13,319 bases of DNA from Pseudomonadota bacterium. GTDB taxonomy: Bacteria; Desulfobacterota; Desulfobacteria; Desulfobacterales; Desulfobacteraceae. The notes beneath the pieces were generated by a model, which was not told the origin of the DNA, did not search any database, and saw nothing but the letters and a program-made list of their open reading frames with translations. The translations under genes and the position numbers were made by a program. Positions 1 through 8,375 of the stretch are shown one piece after another. The stretch's first letter is position 1. Each line of letters begins with the position of its first letter. The stretch lies in the NCBI GenBank assembly GCA_018812385.1, contig JAHJDU010000021.1:1-13319 (forward strand), read 5' to 3'.

Positions 1-2092
1 AATATTTTTTTAATATGTCAACGGATAACGGCGTGCCAGAATTTTTCTTATTCATGATGGCCCTGGAACCCTTTGGGATGCCGCCAAGTTCTTTTTCCGC
101 CATTTCAGAGGCATCCTGTACAATATCAATTCCAGGCAAAACCAGGTTAAAAATGCTTCCCTGTCCCTCAATACTCTGGACATTAATTTGACCTCCCATC
201 AGCTCAACCAGATGTTTGCATATGGAAAGCCCGAGACCTGATCCGCCATATCTCCTGCTGATGTTTGAAGAAGTTTGCTGAAACGAGTCAAAAATAATAT
301 TCAGTTTATTTTCAGGAATTCCAATGCCCGTGTCTTCCATGGAAATGGCAAGATCAATTTTGCGTGTGACCTTCAGGTTATTGGTATCTTTATATGTTTT
401 TATCTGTTGAATCCTAAGTTTAACATGGCCATGGTTTGTGAATTTGACGGCATTATCAATCAAGTTCACAAGGATCTGCTTTATCCGGATGTCATCCACA
501 AGAAGATATGAAGGGAGTTTATCGTCCAGATCTTTAATAAACACCAGGGATTTTTTTTCAATCCTGGCTTGAAATAGCTGGCAAATGTCATCTATTATAC
601 TACTTATGTTTACAATTGTCTTGTTGATTTCAAGCTTACCAGCCTCCATCTTTGATAAGTCGAGGATATCGTTAATAAGGTATAACAGATTTTGCCCTGC
701 GGTTGTGATGGCATTTAAATAACTATTTTCCTGACTGTCTGTAATCATCGTCGACAAGATCTCACTGAAACCGATGATAGAATTTAAAGGTGTTCTGATT
801 TCATGGCTGATATTTGCAAAAAATTCATTTTTTGCCTGATTGGCCTTTTCCAGTTCTGCTTTTTTTATTTTTTGTTCCAAAAGTTCATTGTTCAGGGTTT
901 GATTCAGCAAGAATAGTTCCATGGTTCTTTCTTCAACCCGGTGCTCCAGTTCCTGATGGGATTTTATTAATGCTTCCTGGGCAAGTTTTTGTTTGCTGAT
1001 ATTTCTTGAGTTAATAACAAATCCTTTGACAGCCGGGTGAGTCAGAAGATTTCCACTGGTGGATTCCAGAGTACACCAGTATCCATCATGATGTTTAACC
1101 CTGTATTCTGTAATCTTCATGCCAACTCCGTCCCGAACTATTTTTTTAAATCGGTTACGTACCATGTCTTTTTCATCGGGATGAATGAAATCAAAAGAGT
1201 TTTTACCGATCATGTCATCCGGGTCATATCCAAGAACACTTTTTATGGATGGACTTGCGTAAATAAATTTTCCTTTTGAATCTGTGATGATCACAATATC
1301 AGTAGCATTTTCAATCAGGGCCCTGAAATATTCTTCACTATGTTTCAGTGCAGTCAGAGTCTCTTTTAACCTGGCCGCCATCCGGTTAAATTCTTTGGCA
1401 AGGTTGGCAAACTCATCTTGGGTTTTGATGAAAATTTCTGTGTCAAGGTCTCCCTTCCCTATTCGTTCAGCTCCTTGAACCAATGACTGCAAGGGTTTCA
1501 TGAGACGTCGGCTCAGCAGCATTAAAGCCAGTGAAATAATAATGGCCGCGCTGATACCCAGGGATAAAAGATATGGCCTCATCTGGTTAGCCAGGCCATA
1601 CACCTCTTTTTCCGGACCCATGGCAAGCAGAAACCAGTTCCATTCCGGGAAAAAATCATAGATGGCAAGATTTTTTTCATTTTTAAGGGTTAAAAATATG
1701 CGATTTTTTTCATACGCAAGATTTTTGTGCCAGTTTTCGTAACGGACACTCATGTCAGCATAATATTTGTCCGGGTGAAATATTATGTTGCCATGGGTAT
1801 CTACCACAAGTAGATACCCGGTTTTCCCAATTTTGATAGCAGATATTTCCTTTATGGCATCCATTTTGGCTTTTATAATGCTTGCTGGAATTTTCTCCAA
1901 AGCGTATTTGTGAAGTATGCTTTCATGTTTTTCTACAATCTCCATGGCTTCCGATGCTCTTGTTGATAACCATTCTTCAGCAAGATATGTCAGGGCATTG
2001 TGCGAAAAATAGTAAGATATGCCCACCGTTGCGATAAGGAAAAAAAAGACTAAGGGCAGGGTGGTGATCAGTATTTTTGTATAGGTTTTCAT
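1..2092 (-). CDS. Membrane-bound sensor histidine kinase (Cache-HAMP-PAS-HisKA-HATPase), 3' end outside the window
   Basis: Inner-membrane sensor kinase that should detect a periplasmic signal and autophosphorylate. The frame runs 697 codons to the left edge with no stop, so the C-terminus is missing. Seen in the translation: TM1 at about residues 7-28; a periplasmic region with the Cache-like stretch VVDTHGNIIFHPDK near 95-108; TM2 about 172-194; HAMP about 194-242; PAS about 250-371; a coiled-coil linker to about 420; H-box ISHEIRTP with the phospho-acceptor His430; N-box Asn547; G1 box DTGIGIP from Asp587; G2 box GGSGLGL at 616-621. The visible part ends about 40 residues past the ATPase core, so a receiver or Hpt domain may follow (hybrid kinase); that is not visible. 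The start is fixed by an in-frame TAA two codons upstream of the ATG; the Shine-Dalgarno is weak. It follows the binding-protein gene by 40 bases on the same strand, so co-transcription is likely. The ligand is unknown. Confidence 0.9.
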   Translation of the reverse strand, partial: MKTYTKILITTLPLVFFFLIATVGISYYFSHNALTYLAEEWLSTRASEAMEIVEKHESILHKYALEKIPASIIKAKMDAIKEISAIKIGKTGYLLVVDTHGNIIFHPDKYYADMSVRYENWHKNLAYEKNRIFLTLKNEKNLAIYDFFPEWNWFLLAMGPEKEVYGLANQMRPYLLSLGISAAIIISLALMLLSRRLMKPLQSLVQGAERIGKGDLDTEIFIKTQDEFANLAKEFNRMAARLKETLTALKHSEEYFRALIENATDIVIITDSKGKFIYASPSIKSVLGYDPDDMIGKNSFDFIHPDEKDMVRNRFKKIVRDGVGMKITEYRVKHHDGYWCTLESTSGNLLTHPAVKGFVINSRNISKQKLAQEALIKSHQELEHRVEERTMELFLLNQTLNNELLEQKIKKAELEKANQAKNEFFANISHEIRTPLNSIIGFSEILSTMITDSQENSYLNAITTAGQNLLYLINDILDLSKMEAGKLEINKTIVNISSIIDDICQLFQARIEKKSLVFIKDLDDKLPSYLLVDDIRIKQILVNLIDNAVKFTNHGHVKLRIQQIKTYKDTNNLKVTRKIDLAISMEDTGIGIPENKLNIIFDSFQQTSSNISRRYGGSGLGLSICKHLVELMGGQINVQSIEGQGSIFNLVLPGIDIVQDASEMAEKELGGIPKGSRAIMNKKNSGTPLSVDILKKY

Positions 2093-2132
2093 GGATTATC
2101 CATAGCCGTTCAAAAAAACAACATCAAGAGAA

Positions 2133-3752
2133 TTATTTTATTTTATTTAATTTTGTTTTTTCAGTAAACTGGGGATAGAGTGACATGGTTGAAACAAGGG
2201 GATGTCCATAATCCACATAATTTTTTCTGGCATATATCTGTTTTGTAAACATGATTGGATAGGCGGCCATGTCATTTAATATCCTGATTTGTGCCTGAAT
2301 CCACAGGTTGATTTGTGCCTCTGGATTAATTTCTAAACGGGCTGCTTCAATGAGTTTGTCAATTTTGTCATAAAGGGAAAAATTGGTGTCTGGCTTTTTA
2401 CCGGTGACAATAATGGAGTCAGAATGAAAAAAACGGGTCAGATAAGCATCTGCATTGGGACGCCAGGCTGGATAGATAACTATGGGGTAAGGGGTTTGCC
2501 GGATCATTTTGTGCATATTTGAATGGGTTTCTATCTTTATATTCAAGGTGATGTTAACTTTTGCAAGCTGTTGCTTGAGTGCGTTATAATAGGTCTGATA
2601 TATCCATTTTTCCGAAGAAACAATATCCAGGGTAAAACCGTTTGGATAGCCGGCTTTGTTTAGCAATTGCCTGGCTTTATCAAGATCTTGGAAATATTCC
2701 AGGTTTAAGATCCTGACATCCTCCCGGGATAATCCTCCGGGCAGAAATTGATCCGGCACATGGGAATAAACGCTTCCCGAGATTCTGGAGTTGATTGTGT
2801 CAAGGAAAGTCTGCCTGCTTAAAGCAAATGCAATGGCCTGCCTGACCCTGATGTCATCCAATGGTTTCATTTGCGTGTTGAAATAAAGGGTTGCGACTTC
2901 GCCCACACCATGGGTGTCAATGATTACATCCTTATCATTTTCCATGGATTCAATCCATCCTTTTTGACCAGAGCCTGTAATGACATCCAGTCCACCTTTT
3001 TTCAACACATCAAAACGGGTTTTTACATCAGGGATGAAATGTATCTGTACACCATCCAGCATGGGACGTCCTCTGAAATATTGGTGATGGGCTTTTAACG
3101 ATAGAGGTCCGTCCTTATCATATAGGTGAAAGGCAAAGGGGCCTGTCCCGATGGGATGTCGTGTAAAAGCATCATACCCCATGGTTTCAATAGCTTTTTG
3201 ACTCACGATGAATCCGCCGCCATAATTAGTGATCTTTGGGAAGAAAAGAATCGGTGAAATGGATTTGTCCAGGATTATCTGAACCCTGTAAGAATCAATT
3301 TTCTTAATGGTCATACCGACATACTCGCCCGAATATGCACTGAATTCTTTATCCTTGGATTTATTCAAGGAAAAAACCACATCATCTGCTGTTAATTCAT
3401 AGGCAGGGGTTGTTGGGCCGGCATGAAACATTACGCCTCTACGAAGACGAATAGTCCAGATCTGTTTGTCATCAATCAAATTGAATTCAGGCATTTTCTG
3501 GGCTAGATCCGGTTCAATCCCGGGCGCATTGCCCGGCGAATACCTTAATAAACCATTGAAAACCATGTCGGCAAACGCCCTGTCCTGTGAGCCTGCTGCA
3601 AAATGCGGGTCAAGTTTTCCCATGGAACTGACATGAATGCCAAATTTAAGAATTCGGTCATCTGAAGATTCTATTGAGCTTGCATTGGTCTTAAAAAAAG
3701 TCAAAGAAGTTACAATGGATAAAAAGAGGATAATAATGGTATGAGTTCTCAT
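2133..3752 (-). CDS. Periplasmic solute-binding protein, family 5 (peptide/nickel/oligosaccharide type)
   Basis: A 539-residue extracytoplasmic substrate-binding protein of the SBP_bac_5 (DppA/OppA/NikA) type, normal length for the family. It has an N-terminal signal peptide (positive MRTH, hydrophobic core to about residue 20, likely cleavage after TNA near 25) and no lipobox Cys, so it should be soluble in the periplasm. Family features: LDPHFAAGSQDRAFADMVFN near the N-terminus, LTADDVVFSL, HPIGTGPFAF, and a C-terminal YPAWRPNADAYL region. The upstream strand carries AAGGAT about 9 bases before the ATG. No permease or ATPase gene is adjacent; the downstream gene is a histidine kinase. The protein may therefore serve a distant transporter or act as a sensory co-receptor (inference). 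The substrate cannot be told from sequence; dipeptides, nickel chelates or other small solutes are all possible. Confidence 0.92.
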   Translation of the reverse strand: MRTHTIIILFLSIVTSLTFFKTNASSIESSDDRILKFGIHVSSMGKLDPHFAAGSQDRAFADMVFNGLLRYSPGNAPGIEPDLAQKMPEFNLIDDKQIWTIRLRRGVMFHAGPTTPAYELTADDVVFSLNKSKDKEFSAYSGEYVGMTIKKIDSYRVQIILDKSISPILFFPKITNYGGGFIVSQKAIETMGYDAFTRHPIGTGPFAFHLYDKDGPLSLKAHHQYFRGRPMLDGVQIHFIPDVKTRFDVLKKGGLDVITGSGQKGWIESMENDKDVIIDTHGVGEVATLYFNTQMKPLDDIRVRQAIAFALSRQTFLDTINSRISGSVYSHVPDQFLPGGLSREDVRILNLEYFQDLDKARQLLNKAGYPNGFTLDIVSSEKWIYQTYYNALKQQLAKVNITLNIKIETHSNMHKMIRQTPYPIVIYPAWRPNADAYLTRFFHSDSIIVTGKKPDTNFSLYDKIDKLIEAARLEINPEAQINLWIQAQIRILNDMAAYPIMFTKQIYARKNYVDYGHPLVSTMSLYPQFTEKTKLNKIK

Positions 3753-3829
3753 AATCGATACATCCTTTTTTAAAGTCTACCCGTAACATAATTGATTTAT
3801 TTCACTAAAACAATTGCGTATGAAATTAA

Positions 3830-3857
3830 AGTATACATAAATTTTTAAAGATTGCAA
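3830..3857 (-). promoter_or_regulatory. Putative sigma-70 promoter for the binding protein-kinase operon
   Basis: On the minus strand a TTGCAA box (3852-3857) is followed after 16 bases by TATACT (3830-3835), in the AT-rich gap about 80 bases before the binding-protein ATG. This is a sequence match only, and AT-rich gaps produce such matches by chance. Confidence 0.4.
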
Positions 3858-3876
3858 AAATAAGAACAAAATAAAT

Positions 3877-4791
3877 TCAAATTAAAAGAGCAGCAGACAG
3901 GGAAATAATAGAGAGCAGGGTTGAGAGCATAATTGCAGCTGAGGCCAGCTGGGTATCACTGTTCAACTGGGCTGAAAGAATATATATGGATGTTGCCGTG
4001 GGCAGAGCGAAAAAAATCATTCCGGCTTTGAACGGGATTCCCGTGATGGAAAATGATTTTAAAAGTAAAAATCCAATTAGCGGCAGTATCAATAGTTTTA
4101 CCAGGGATGCAATAAAAGAAATTTTTGTGTTATGTTTGAGACCTTTAAGGGTTAAGGCGCCACCAATGGAAATCAGGGCCAGGGGCATGGTAACAGCAGT
4201 CATGAGGGTAAATGTGTTATCAATGAAGACAGGAAAAGAAAGCTGGAACCTGGAAAAAAAAAGTCCTGCAGCACACCCCAGGATCAAGGGATTGGAAATC
4301 AGCGCCTTTAACAGATACTTCAAATGCTGCATAGGGCTTCCCTTTTGCCCGGAGTACCAGATCAATGTTGAAACGGCAAGAACATTTATAATGGGGATGG
4401 CAAATCCGATGAGGATGCCAAAGTATCTGATACCTGATTCTCCAAGGGTATTCATGACAATGGCCATACCAATATAGGTGTTAAACCTGAAACAGGCCTG
4501 GGAAAAGGTGCCTGCCTGAAAATTTGAGATGTTGAACAGCTGAATCACTGCAAGACTTAATAGATAAACAATGACCACAGCCAGAATGGCAGCCAGGCAT
4601 AAATTAGCACTGATTCCCTTGTCCGGGGTTGAGCTTCCGATTTTCCAGAACAGCATGACAGGGAAAAAAATAAAATAGACAAGTTTGTCTGAGGTTTTTA
4701 AAAAAGTGTCATTGGTAATGTTAAAGTGTTTTAGGAGGTTTCCAAGCAAAAGCAGGGCAAATATCGGGAATATGGCATTCAGGACGATCAT
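3877..4791 (-). CDS. AEC (auxin efflux carrier)-family transporter
   Basis: A 304-residue, very hydrophobic inner-membrane protein with about ten membrane helices, typical length for bacterial AEC-family permeases (PF03547), secondary transporters of organic acids and related anions such as malate or malonate. Family-like stretches: an N-terminal NAIFPIFALLLLGNLLKHF, a mid-protein SNPLILGCAAGLFFSRF, the MTMPLALISIGGALTL helix, and a C-terminal LPTATSIYILSAQ followed by a final helix ending LSAALLI. The frame stays open up to a TTG at 4863, but the extra 24 residues are polar/aromatic and unlike the family. The ATG at 4791 gives the usual start (MIVLNAIFP), so I chose it. It shares an upstream region with divergent copA and runs toward the binding-protein gene. 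The substrate is unknown. Confidence 0.88.
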   Translation of the reverse strand: MIVLNAIFPIFALLLLGNLLKHFNITNDTFLKTSDKLVYFIFFPVMLFWKIGSSTPDKGISANLCLAAILAVVIVYLLSLAVIQLFNISNFQAGTFSQACFRFNTYIGMAIVMNTLGESGIRYFGILIGFAIPIINVLAVSTLIWYSGQKGSPMQHLKYLLKALISNPLILGCAAGLFFSRFQLSFPVFIDNTFTLMTAVTMPLALISIGGALTLKGLKHNTKISFIASLVKLLILPLIGFLLLKSFSITGIPFKAGMIFFALPTATSIYILSAQLNSDTQLASAAIMLSTLLSIISLSAALLI

Positions 4792-4820
4792 TGCCGTAAA
4801 ATACGGGAATATGAATATTT

Positions 4821-4848
4821 TTGCAAATGAATTATTTATGGTTATAAT
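4821..4848 (+). promoter_or_regulatory. Putative promoter for copA
   Basis: TTGCAA (4821-4826), a 16-base spacer and TATAAT (4843-4848) lie about 66 bases before the copA ATG. The -10 sits in a nearly symmetric block (GGTTATAATAAACC, 4840-4853). Copper-responsive MerR/CueR sites are dyads in overlong 19-base spacers, and that arrangement is not seen here. This is a sequence match only. Confidence 0.4.
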
Positions 4849-4903
4849 AAACCAATAACGCAAAGAGCAGCATAAAATTGCCAGTTGCCAATGATATTTT
4901 CTT

Positions 4904-4908
4904 AGGAG
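4904..4908 (+). promoter_or_regulatory. Shine-Dalgarno of copA
   Basis: AGGAG six bases before the ATG at 4915. It fixes the copA start. Confidence 0.8.
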
Positions 4909-4914
4909 ACTTGT

Positions 4915-5586
4915 ATGAGTGAATTAACTTTGAATTTGCCTATTACCGGGATGAGCTGCGCCAATTGTGCTGCAAATATCACCAGGAACGTCAGTAAACT
5001 GGATGGCGTGACAGATGCCAATGTCAATTTTGCAGCTGAAACAGCATTGGTATCATTTGATCCGGATAAAATTGGTTTAAATGACATCATCCATAAAATC
5101 CATGGTCTGGGGTTTAAAGTTCCCATAAGCCGAAAAGAACTGCCGGTCACAGGCATGAGTTGCGCCAATTGCGCGGCAAACATTGAAAGGACATTGAATA
5201 AAAAAGTAGAGGGTGTTGTATCGGCAACTGTGAATTTTGCTTCGGAAAGATTACTCGTTGAGTATATCCCATCCATTGTCTCCTTTGATATAATTCTAGC
5301 TCAGATCAGGAAAGTAGGGTTTGATTTGATTGTTGCTGATGAAGGACAGGATGAAGAAGATGTGGAAGAGATTGCAAGACATGCGGAGATAAAGGACCAG
5401 ACCCAAAAATTCATTGTGGGTGTTGTTTTTGCCCTGCCATTGTTTCTCATCAGCATGTCAAGGGACTTTGCCCTGATTGGTTCCTGGAGTCATGCACCAT
5501 GGGTGAACTGGTTTTTCTTTTTTCTTGCCACACCGGTCCAGTTTTATACGGGTATAGACTATTATGTGGGAGCTTATAAAATTTAA
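4915..5586 (+). CDS. copA: Copper-exporting P1B-type ATPase, N-terminal fragment (two HMA domains plus first membrane pair)
   Basis: First 223 residues of a Cu(+) ATPase. Two heavy-metal-associated domains each carry GMSCANCAAN: Cys15/Cys18 and Cys83/Cys86, which bind Cu(+). A charged linker (about 140-165, DEGQDEEDVEEIARHAE) and two membrane helices (about 168-188 and 198-215) follow. The frame ends YYVGAYKI then TAA at 5584-5586. The family continues GAYK-x-L-K-x-x-x-x-NMD, and exactly that is found one frame back: adding a single T to the run at 5582-5584 gives KILKNKNTNMD and joins the two parts into an 815-residue protein of normal length. No good -1 slippery heptamer is visible at the junction. 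The lesion is a one-base loss or a sequencing error. If real, the fragment might still be made as a membrane-anchored copper-binding stub, but it could not pump. Confidence 0.9.
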   Translation: MSELTLNLPITGMSCANCAANITRNVSKLDGVTDANVNFAAETALVSFDPDKIGLNDIIHKIHGLGFKVPISRKELPVTGMSCANCAANIERTLNKKVEGVVSATVNFASERLLVEYIPSIVSFDIILAQIRKVGFDLIVADEGQDEEDVEEIARHAEIKDQTQKFIVGVVFALPLFLISMSRDFALIGSWSHAPWVNWFFFFLATPVQFYTGIDYYVGAYKI

Positions 5587-5603
5587 AAAATAAAAATACC
5601 AAC

Positions 5604-7361
5604 ATGGATGTTTTGATTGCGCTGGGGTCTTCTGTGGCCTATTTTTATTCGCTTTCCATTCTTGTCCTTCCAGGGTTTGGCGGGCATGTCTATTTTGAGA
5701 CCTCTGCTGTGATTATCACATTGATTAAATTAGGTAAGCTCCTTGAAGCCAGAACCAAAGGTAAAACAGGCGGGGCCATAAAAAAATTGATCGGGCTTCA
5801 GCCAAAAACCGCCACCATCATTGAGAATGGTGTTGAAAAAGAAATTTCCATATCATTGGTTCAGCTCAATGATATCATTGTTATCAGACCAGGAGAACGG
5901 ATTCCCGTTGATGGTATTATTGTTGAAGGCGCCTCGGCAATTGACGAATCCATGCTCACAGGAGAACCCATTCCCGTTGATAAAGTTAAAGATGATATGG
6001 TGACCGGTGGAACCGTGAATGGTGAAGGTCTTTTAAGATTCAAAGCCACCCGTGTGGGCAAAGATACAGCTCTTTCCCAGATCATAAGGCTTGTACAGGA
6101 AGCCCAGGGAAGCAAGGCACCGATCCAGGCCCTTGCAGACAGGGTGGCAGCCGTATTTGTCCCGGCTGTTATCATTATTGCTTTGATCACCTTTGGTATC
6201 TGGTGGGGGATAACAGGAGAGTTTGTCCCGTCAATGATCAGGATGGTGGCTGTTCTTGTCATTGCATGCCCGTGTGCCCTGGGGCTTGCAACCCCGACCG
6301 CCATTATGGCAGGCACGGGGAAAGGGGCTGAAAACGGGATTTTGTTTAAAAGAAGCGAAGCCCTTGAAAATGCAGCCAAGCTTGAAATTATTGTGATGGA
6401 TAAAACCGGAACCATAACCATGGGTAAACCCACCGTGGTAGACTGGATTCCTGCCAAGACTTCCGGATTATCTGCTGATGAACTCCTGATACTTTCGGCC
6501 TCTCTGGAAAAAGGCTCTGAGCACCCCATTGGCAAAGCCATTGTCGCATTTGCCCAGGAAAAAGGCCTGGTATTAAATGATCCAAAAAATTTTAAAGCCA
6601 TAAGCGGTTTTGGGGTTGAGGCTGAACTTGAGGGCCAGGTTTTCAGGTTTGGCAAACCACTATGGTTTGAACAGGATTCAGATATGCCCGATGCCATCAG
6701 AAAGATGATCCTTGAATTGCAGAATAAGGGCAGAACAGTCATGGTCCTGGCAAAGGACAATGATGTGCTGGGGGTTATTTCTGTCTCTGATGTATTGAAA
6801 CCTGATTCAAAACAGGCCATTAAAGAGCTCCATGCTGAAAATCTTAAGGTGGTCATGCTGACGGGAGATAATTTACAGACAGCCCGCGCCATTGCCAATG
6901 AAGTGAACGTGGATGATGTTGAAGCAGAGGTGAGGCCCGAAGAAAAATCCGGTAAAGTAAAGGCATTTCAGAAAAATAATATGCTGGTGGGGATGGTGGG
7001 GGATGGAATCAATGATGCCCCGGCCCTTGCCCAGGCCGATATTGGTTTTGCCATTGGCACGGGAACCGATGTTGCCATTGAAGCCGGGGATGTGATCCTT
7101 TCAAGCGGGAACCTGACCGGTATTCCAAAGGCCATCAAAATCAGTCGGAAAACCATTGCTACAATCAGACAGAACTTATTCCTGGCATTTGTGTATAATA
7201 TTATTCTGATTCCTGTTGCAGCAGGTGTTTTAGCGCCCTTTGAGATATTTCCGGAATTTTTAAGGCAGCTTCATCCTATTTTAGCTGCTCTTGCCATGGC
7301 AGCCAGCAGTATTTCCGTGGTAACAAACAGTTTGCGGCTATATAATACGGATATCAGCTAG
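5604..7361 (+). CDS. copA: Copper-exporting P1B-type ATPase, catalytic fragment
   Basis: The rest of CopA, open from about 5580; the ATG at 5604 is the Met of the family NMD motif, not a natural start, and no Shine-Dalgarno precedes it. All catalytic motifs are intact (numbered from this Met): actuator loop TGE at 119-121; transmembrane CPC at 222-224, the Cu-binding signature; phosphorylated Asp266 in DKTGT; SEHPIG with His307-Pro308 of the nucleotide domain; MLTGDN near 418-423; GDGINDAPA from 466; YN at 531-532 and MAASS at 565-569, the further copper-site residues of P1B-1 pumps. It exports Cu(+) from the cytoplasm using ATP. With the frame restored the gene would be functional by every motif visible, which argues that the break is recent or artificial. 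No copper chaperone or regulator gene is next to it. Confidence 0.93.
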   Translation: MDVLIALGSSVAYFYSLSILVLPGFGGHVYFETSAVIITLIKLGKLLEARTKGKTGGAIKKLIGLQPKTATIIENGVEKEISISLVQLNDIIVIRPGERIPVDGIIVEGASAIDESMLTGEPIPVDKVKDDMVTGGTVNGEGLLRFKATRVGKDTALSQIIRLVQEAQGSKAPIQALADRVAAVFVPAVIIIALITFGIWWGITGEFVPSMIRMVAVLVIACPCALGLATPTAIMAGTGKGAENGILFKRSEALENAAKLEIIVMDKTGTITMGKPTVVDWIPAKTSGLSADELLILSASLEKGSEHPIGKAIVAFAQEKGLVLNDPKNFKAISGFGVEAELEGQVFRFGKPLWFEQDSDMPDAIRKMILELQNKGRTVMVLAKDNDVLGVISVSDVLKPDSKQAIKELHAENLKVVMLTGDNLQTARAIANEVNVDDVEAEVRPEEKSGKVKAFQKNNMLVGMVGDGINDAPALAQADIGFAIGTGTDVAIEAGDVILSSGNLTGIPKAIKISRKTIATIRQNLFLAFVYNIILIPVAAGVLAPFEIFPEFLRQLHPILAALAMAASSISVVTNSLRLYNTDIS

Positions 7362-7411
7362 TGCCCAACCAATGCCATTAACTTAAGAAACGTTTATATG
7401 AAAGTAACCAA

Positions 7412-7480
7412 AATTTTTACCATGAAGAGCAAGAAGGACTTGAAGAAAAAACTTCATGTCCTTCATGGTGAAAAATTCTG
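7412..7480. repeat. Imperfect palindrome built on an ACCATGAAG/GACATGAAG motif; possible terminator of copA
   Basis: The left arm (7412-7445) and right arm (about 7452-7479) are reverse complements around an A-rich loop: AATTTTT-ACCATGAAG ... GACTTGAAG against AATTTTTCACCATGAAGGACATGAAG. The left arm holds about nine extra bases, itself a near-copy of the AAG-rich unit. It lies 50 bases after the copA stop and just before the end of the truncated transposase. It could fold as a hairpin and stop transcription from both sides, but it lacks a classical U-tract. It resembles the dispersed intergenic CACGAAGGACACGAAG-type repeats of many environmental bacteria (recollection, not checked). Confidence 0.6.
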
Positions 7481-7489
7481 TGAGTCTGG

Positions 7490-7969
7490 CTATATCCTGT
7501 TTGATTTGATGATCTGAATGTCCGTGGTACTACCCATGTTGATAATGAGATTTTGACGGGACAACTGGACGGAGATATCTGACAACACCATGTCATATTT
7601 TTCCAGGGTAAGTCTTTTTCTGAATCTTGAAAAGGTTGAACTGTCAGGGGCAGGTTCTCCCATTGGAAGACCGATGAATTTTTTAAATGAGAACCGGTCA
7701 TTAATCAGGCTTTCCAGCTCGACATCGGATTTAATTTGAAACCAGTTTCTGAGCAGCATACATTTGAACAGCATTAAAGGAGAATAGGCCTGGGGTCCTT
7801 TTTTCTTTTTTCCAATGGGATAGTTTTCCAGCAGGGTGGATTCAATGGGTTCCCAATGTAAGCTTTGATCCAGATTTTTTAAGTGTTCAAGAGTATTGTT
7901 TTTTACTTTTATCTGGGATAATTCCAGGTCTGAAAATGAAAGCGTTTGATTATCAGATTTAAAACTCAT
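7490..7969 (-). pseudogene. IS5-family transposase, 3'-truncated remnant
   Basis: 159 residues matching the N-terminal half of IS5-type DDE transposases (DUF772 region): a conserved AYSPLMLFKCMLLRNWFQI, then LINDRFSFKKFIGLPMGEPA, then PDSSTFSRFRKRL. The frame ends shortly after TTDIQIIKSN, which aligns with the first catalytic Asp block (usually VDAT-I-I). The rest of the DDE core, roughly half of a full protein of about 300-350 residues, is missing, so it cannot transpose. The start is well supported: AGGTG (7974-7978) precedes the ATG. No terminal inverted repeats could be paired within the window. It sits between copA and the second kinase and points toward copA. Confidence 0.85.
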
Positions 7970-8020
7970 GTGTCACCTCACTTGGATTGACGATGGTTAT
8001 TCATGACATGAAATATAAAA

Positions 8021-8367
8021 ATGTTCAATCATTTCAAGAAATTATTTTTACCCATGGCAATCAACGATTCCCCTGTTGATGTGCCTGAACAAAGCAAAGA
8101 TATAAAAAGCATATCTGATTTATTTGGCCTGTGGATTACCAGTTTTCCCTAAAAATTATCCATGAACTCCAGACATACCAGATAGAACTTGAGCTGCAGA
8201 ATGAAGATTTGCGTCTTTCACAGCAAGAGCTTATGAAGTCCCGGATGAGCTATGAAGAGCTCTATGACTTTGCACCAGTGGGATACCTTACCTTAAATCT
8301 AAAAGGATTGATCCTCAAGGCCAACCTGACCTTTTCCAATATGCTGCAAAGGGAAAGTATCTTATAA
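8021..8367 (+). pseudogene. PAS-type sensor kinase, N-terminal part (broken twice)
   Basis: N-terminal piece of the kinase that continues at 8376. An ATG at 8021 (alternative ATG 8054) opens MFNHFKKLFLPMAIND... and runs to a TAA at 8150-8152. The next frame takes over near 8130 with LKIIHELQTYQIELELQNED, then a PAS opening YEELYDFAPVGYLTL...ANLTF, a common head of soluble PAS kinases, and stops at 8367. One extra base near 8131-8134 (for example a G, giving LWDYQF) rejoins the first pair. One extra A in the run at 8354-8356 rejoins the second (QREKYLINQPLSV). With both repairs 8021-9758 becomes exactly 580 codons. No clear Shine-Dalgarno precedes either ATG, so the start is uncertain. Confidence 0.7.
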
Positions 8368-8375
8368 ACCAGCCC

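Noticed and set aside
275..1478. Four short plus-strand ORFs in the first 1.5 kb
   Set aside because: They lie opposite the continuous, motif-rich sensor kinase frame on the minus strand.
3986..4477. A 163-codon plus-strand ORF inside the AEC transporter
   Set aside because: Antisense shadow; the opposite strand gives a coherent ten-helix permease.
4792..4863. TTG start extending the AEC transporter by 24 residues
   Set aside because: The extension is unlike the family, and the ATG at 4791 gives the usual N-terminus; the extension would also cover the copA promoter candidate.
5570..5590. Programmed -1 frameshifting as the cause of the copA split
   Set aside because: The shift direction is right, but tandem slippage at AAA ATT would pair with TAA AAT, not a proper X XXY YYZ site, and no downstream structure was evident. 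Kept only as a remote alternative.
5861..6898. A long (345-codon) minus-strand ORF opposite copA
   Set aside because: It is the antisense shadow of the catalytic core of CopA; its Ser/Pro/Thr-rich translation has no domain logic, and the plus strand carries all P-type ATPase motifs.
7362..7395. Sequence after the copA stop (GTGCCCAACCAATGCC...) as an insertion-sequence end
   Set aside because: It has the feel of an IS terminus, but no inverted partner was found near the other side of the transposase fragment or elsewhere in the window.
7417..7701. A 94-codon minus-strand ORF over the palindrome and transposase end
   Set aside because: It reads the palindrome as HHEGHEV-type peptide and lies in the wrong frame relative to the genuine transposase remnant.
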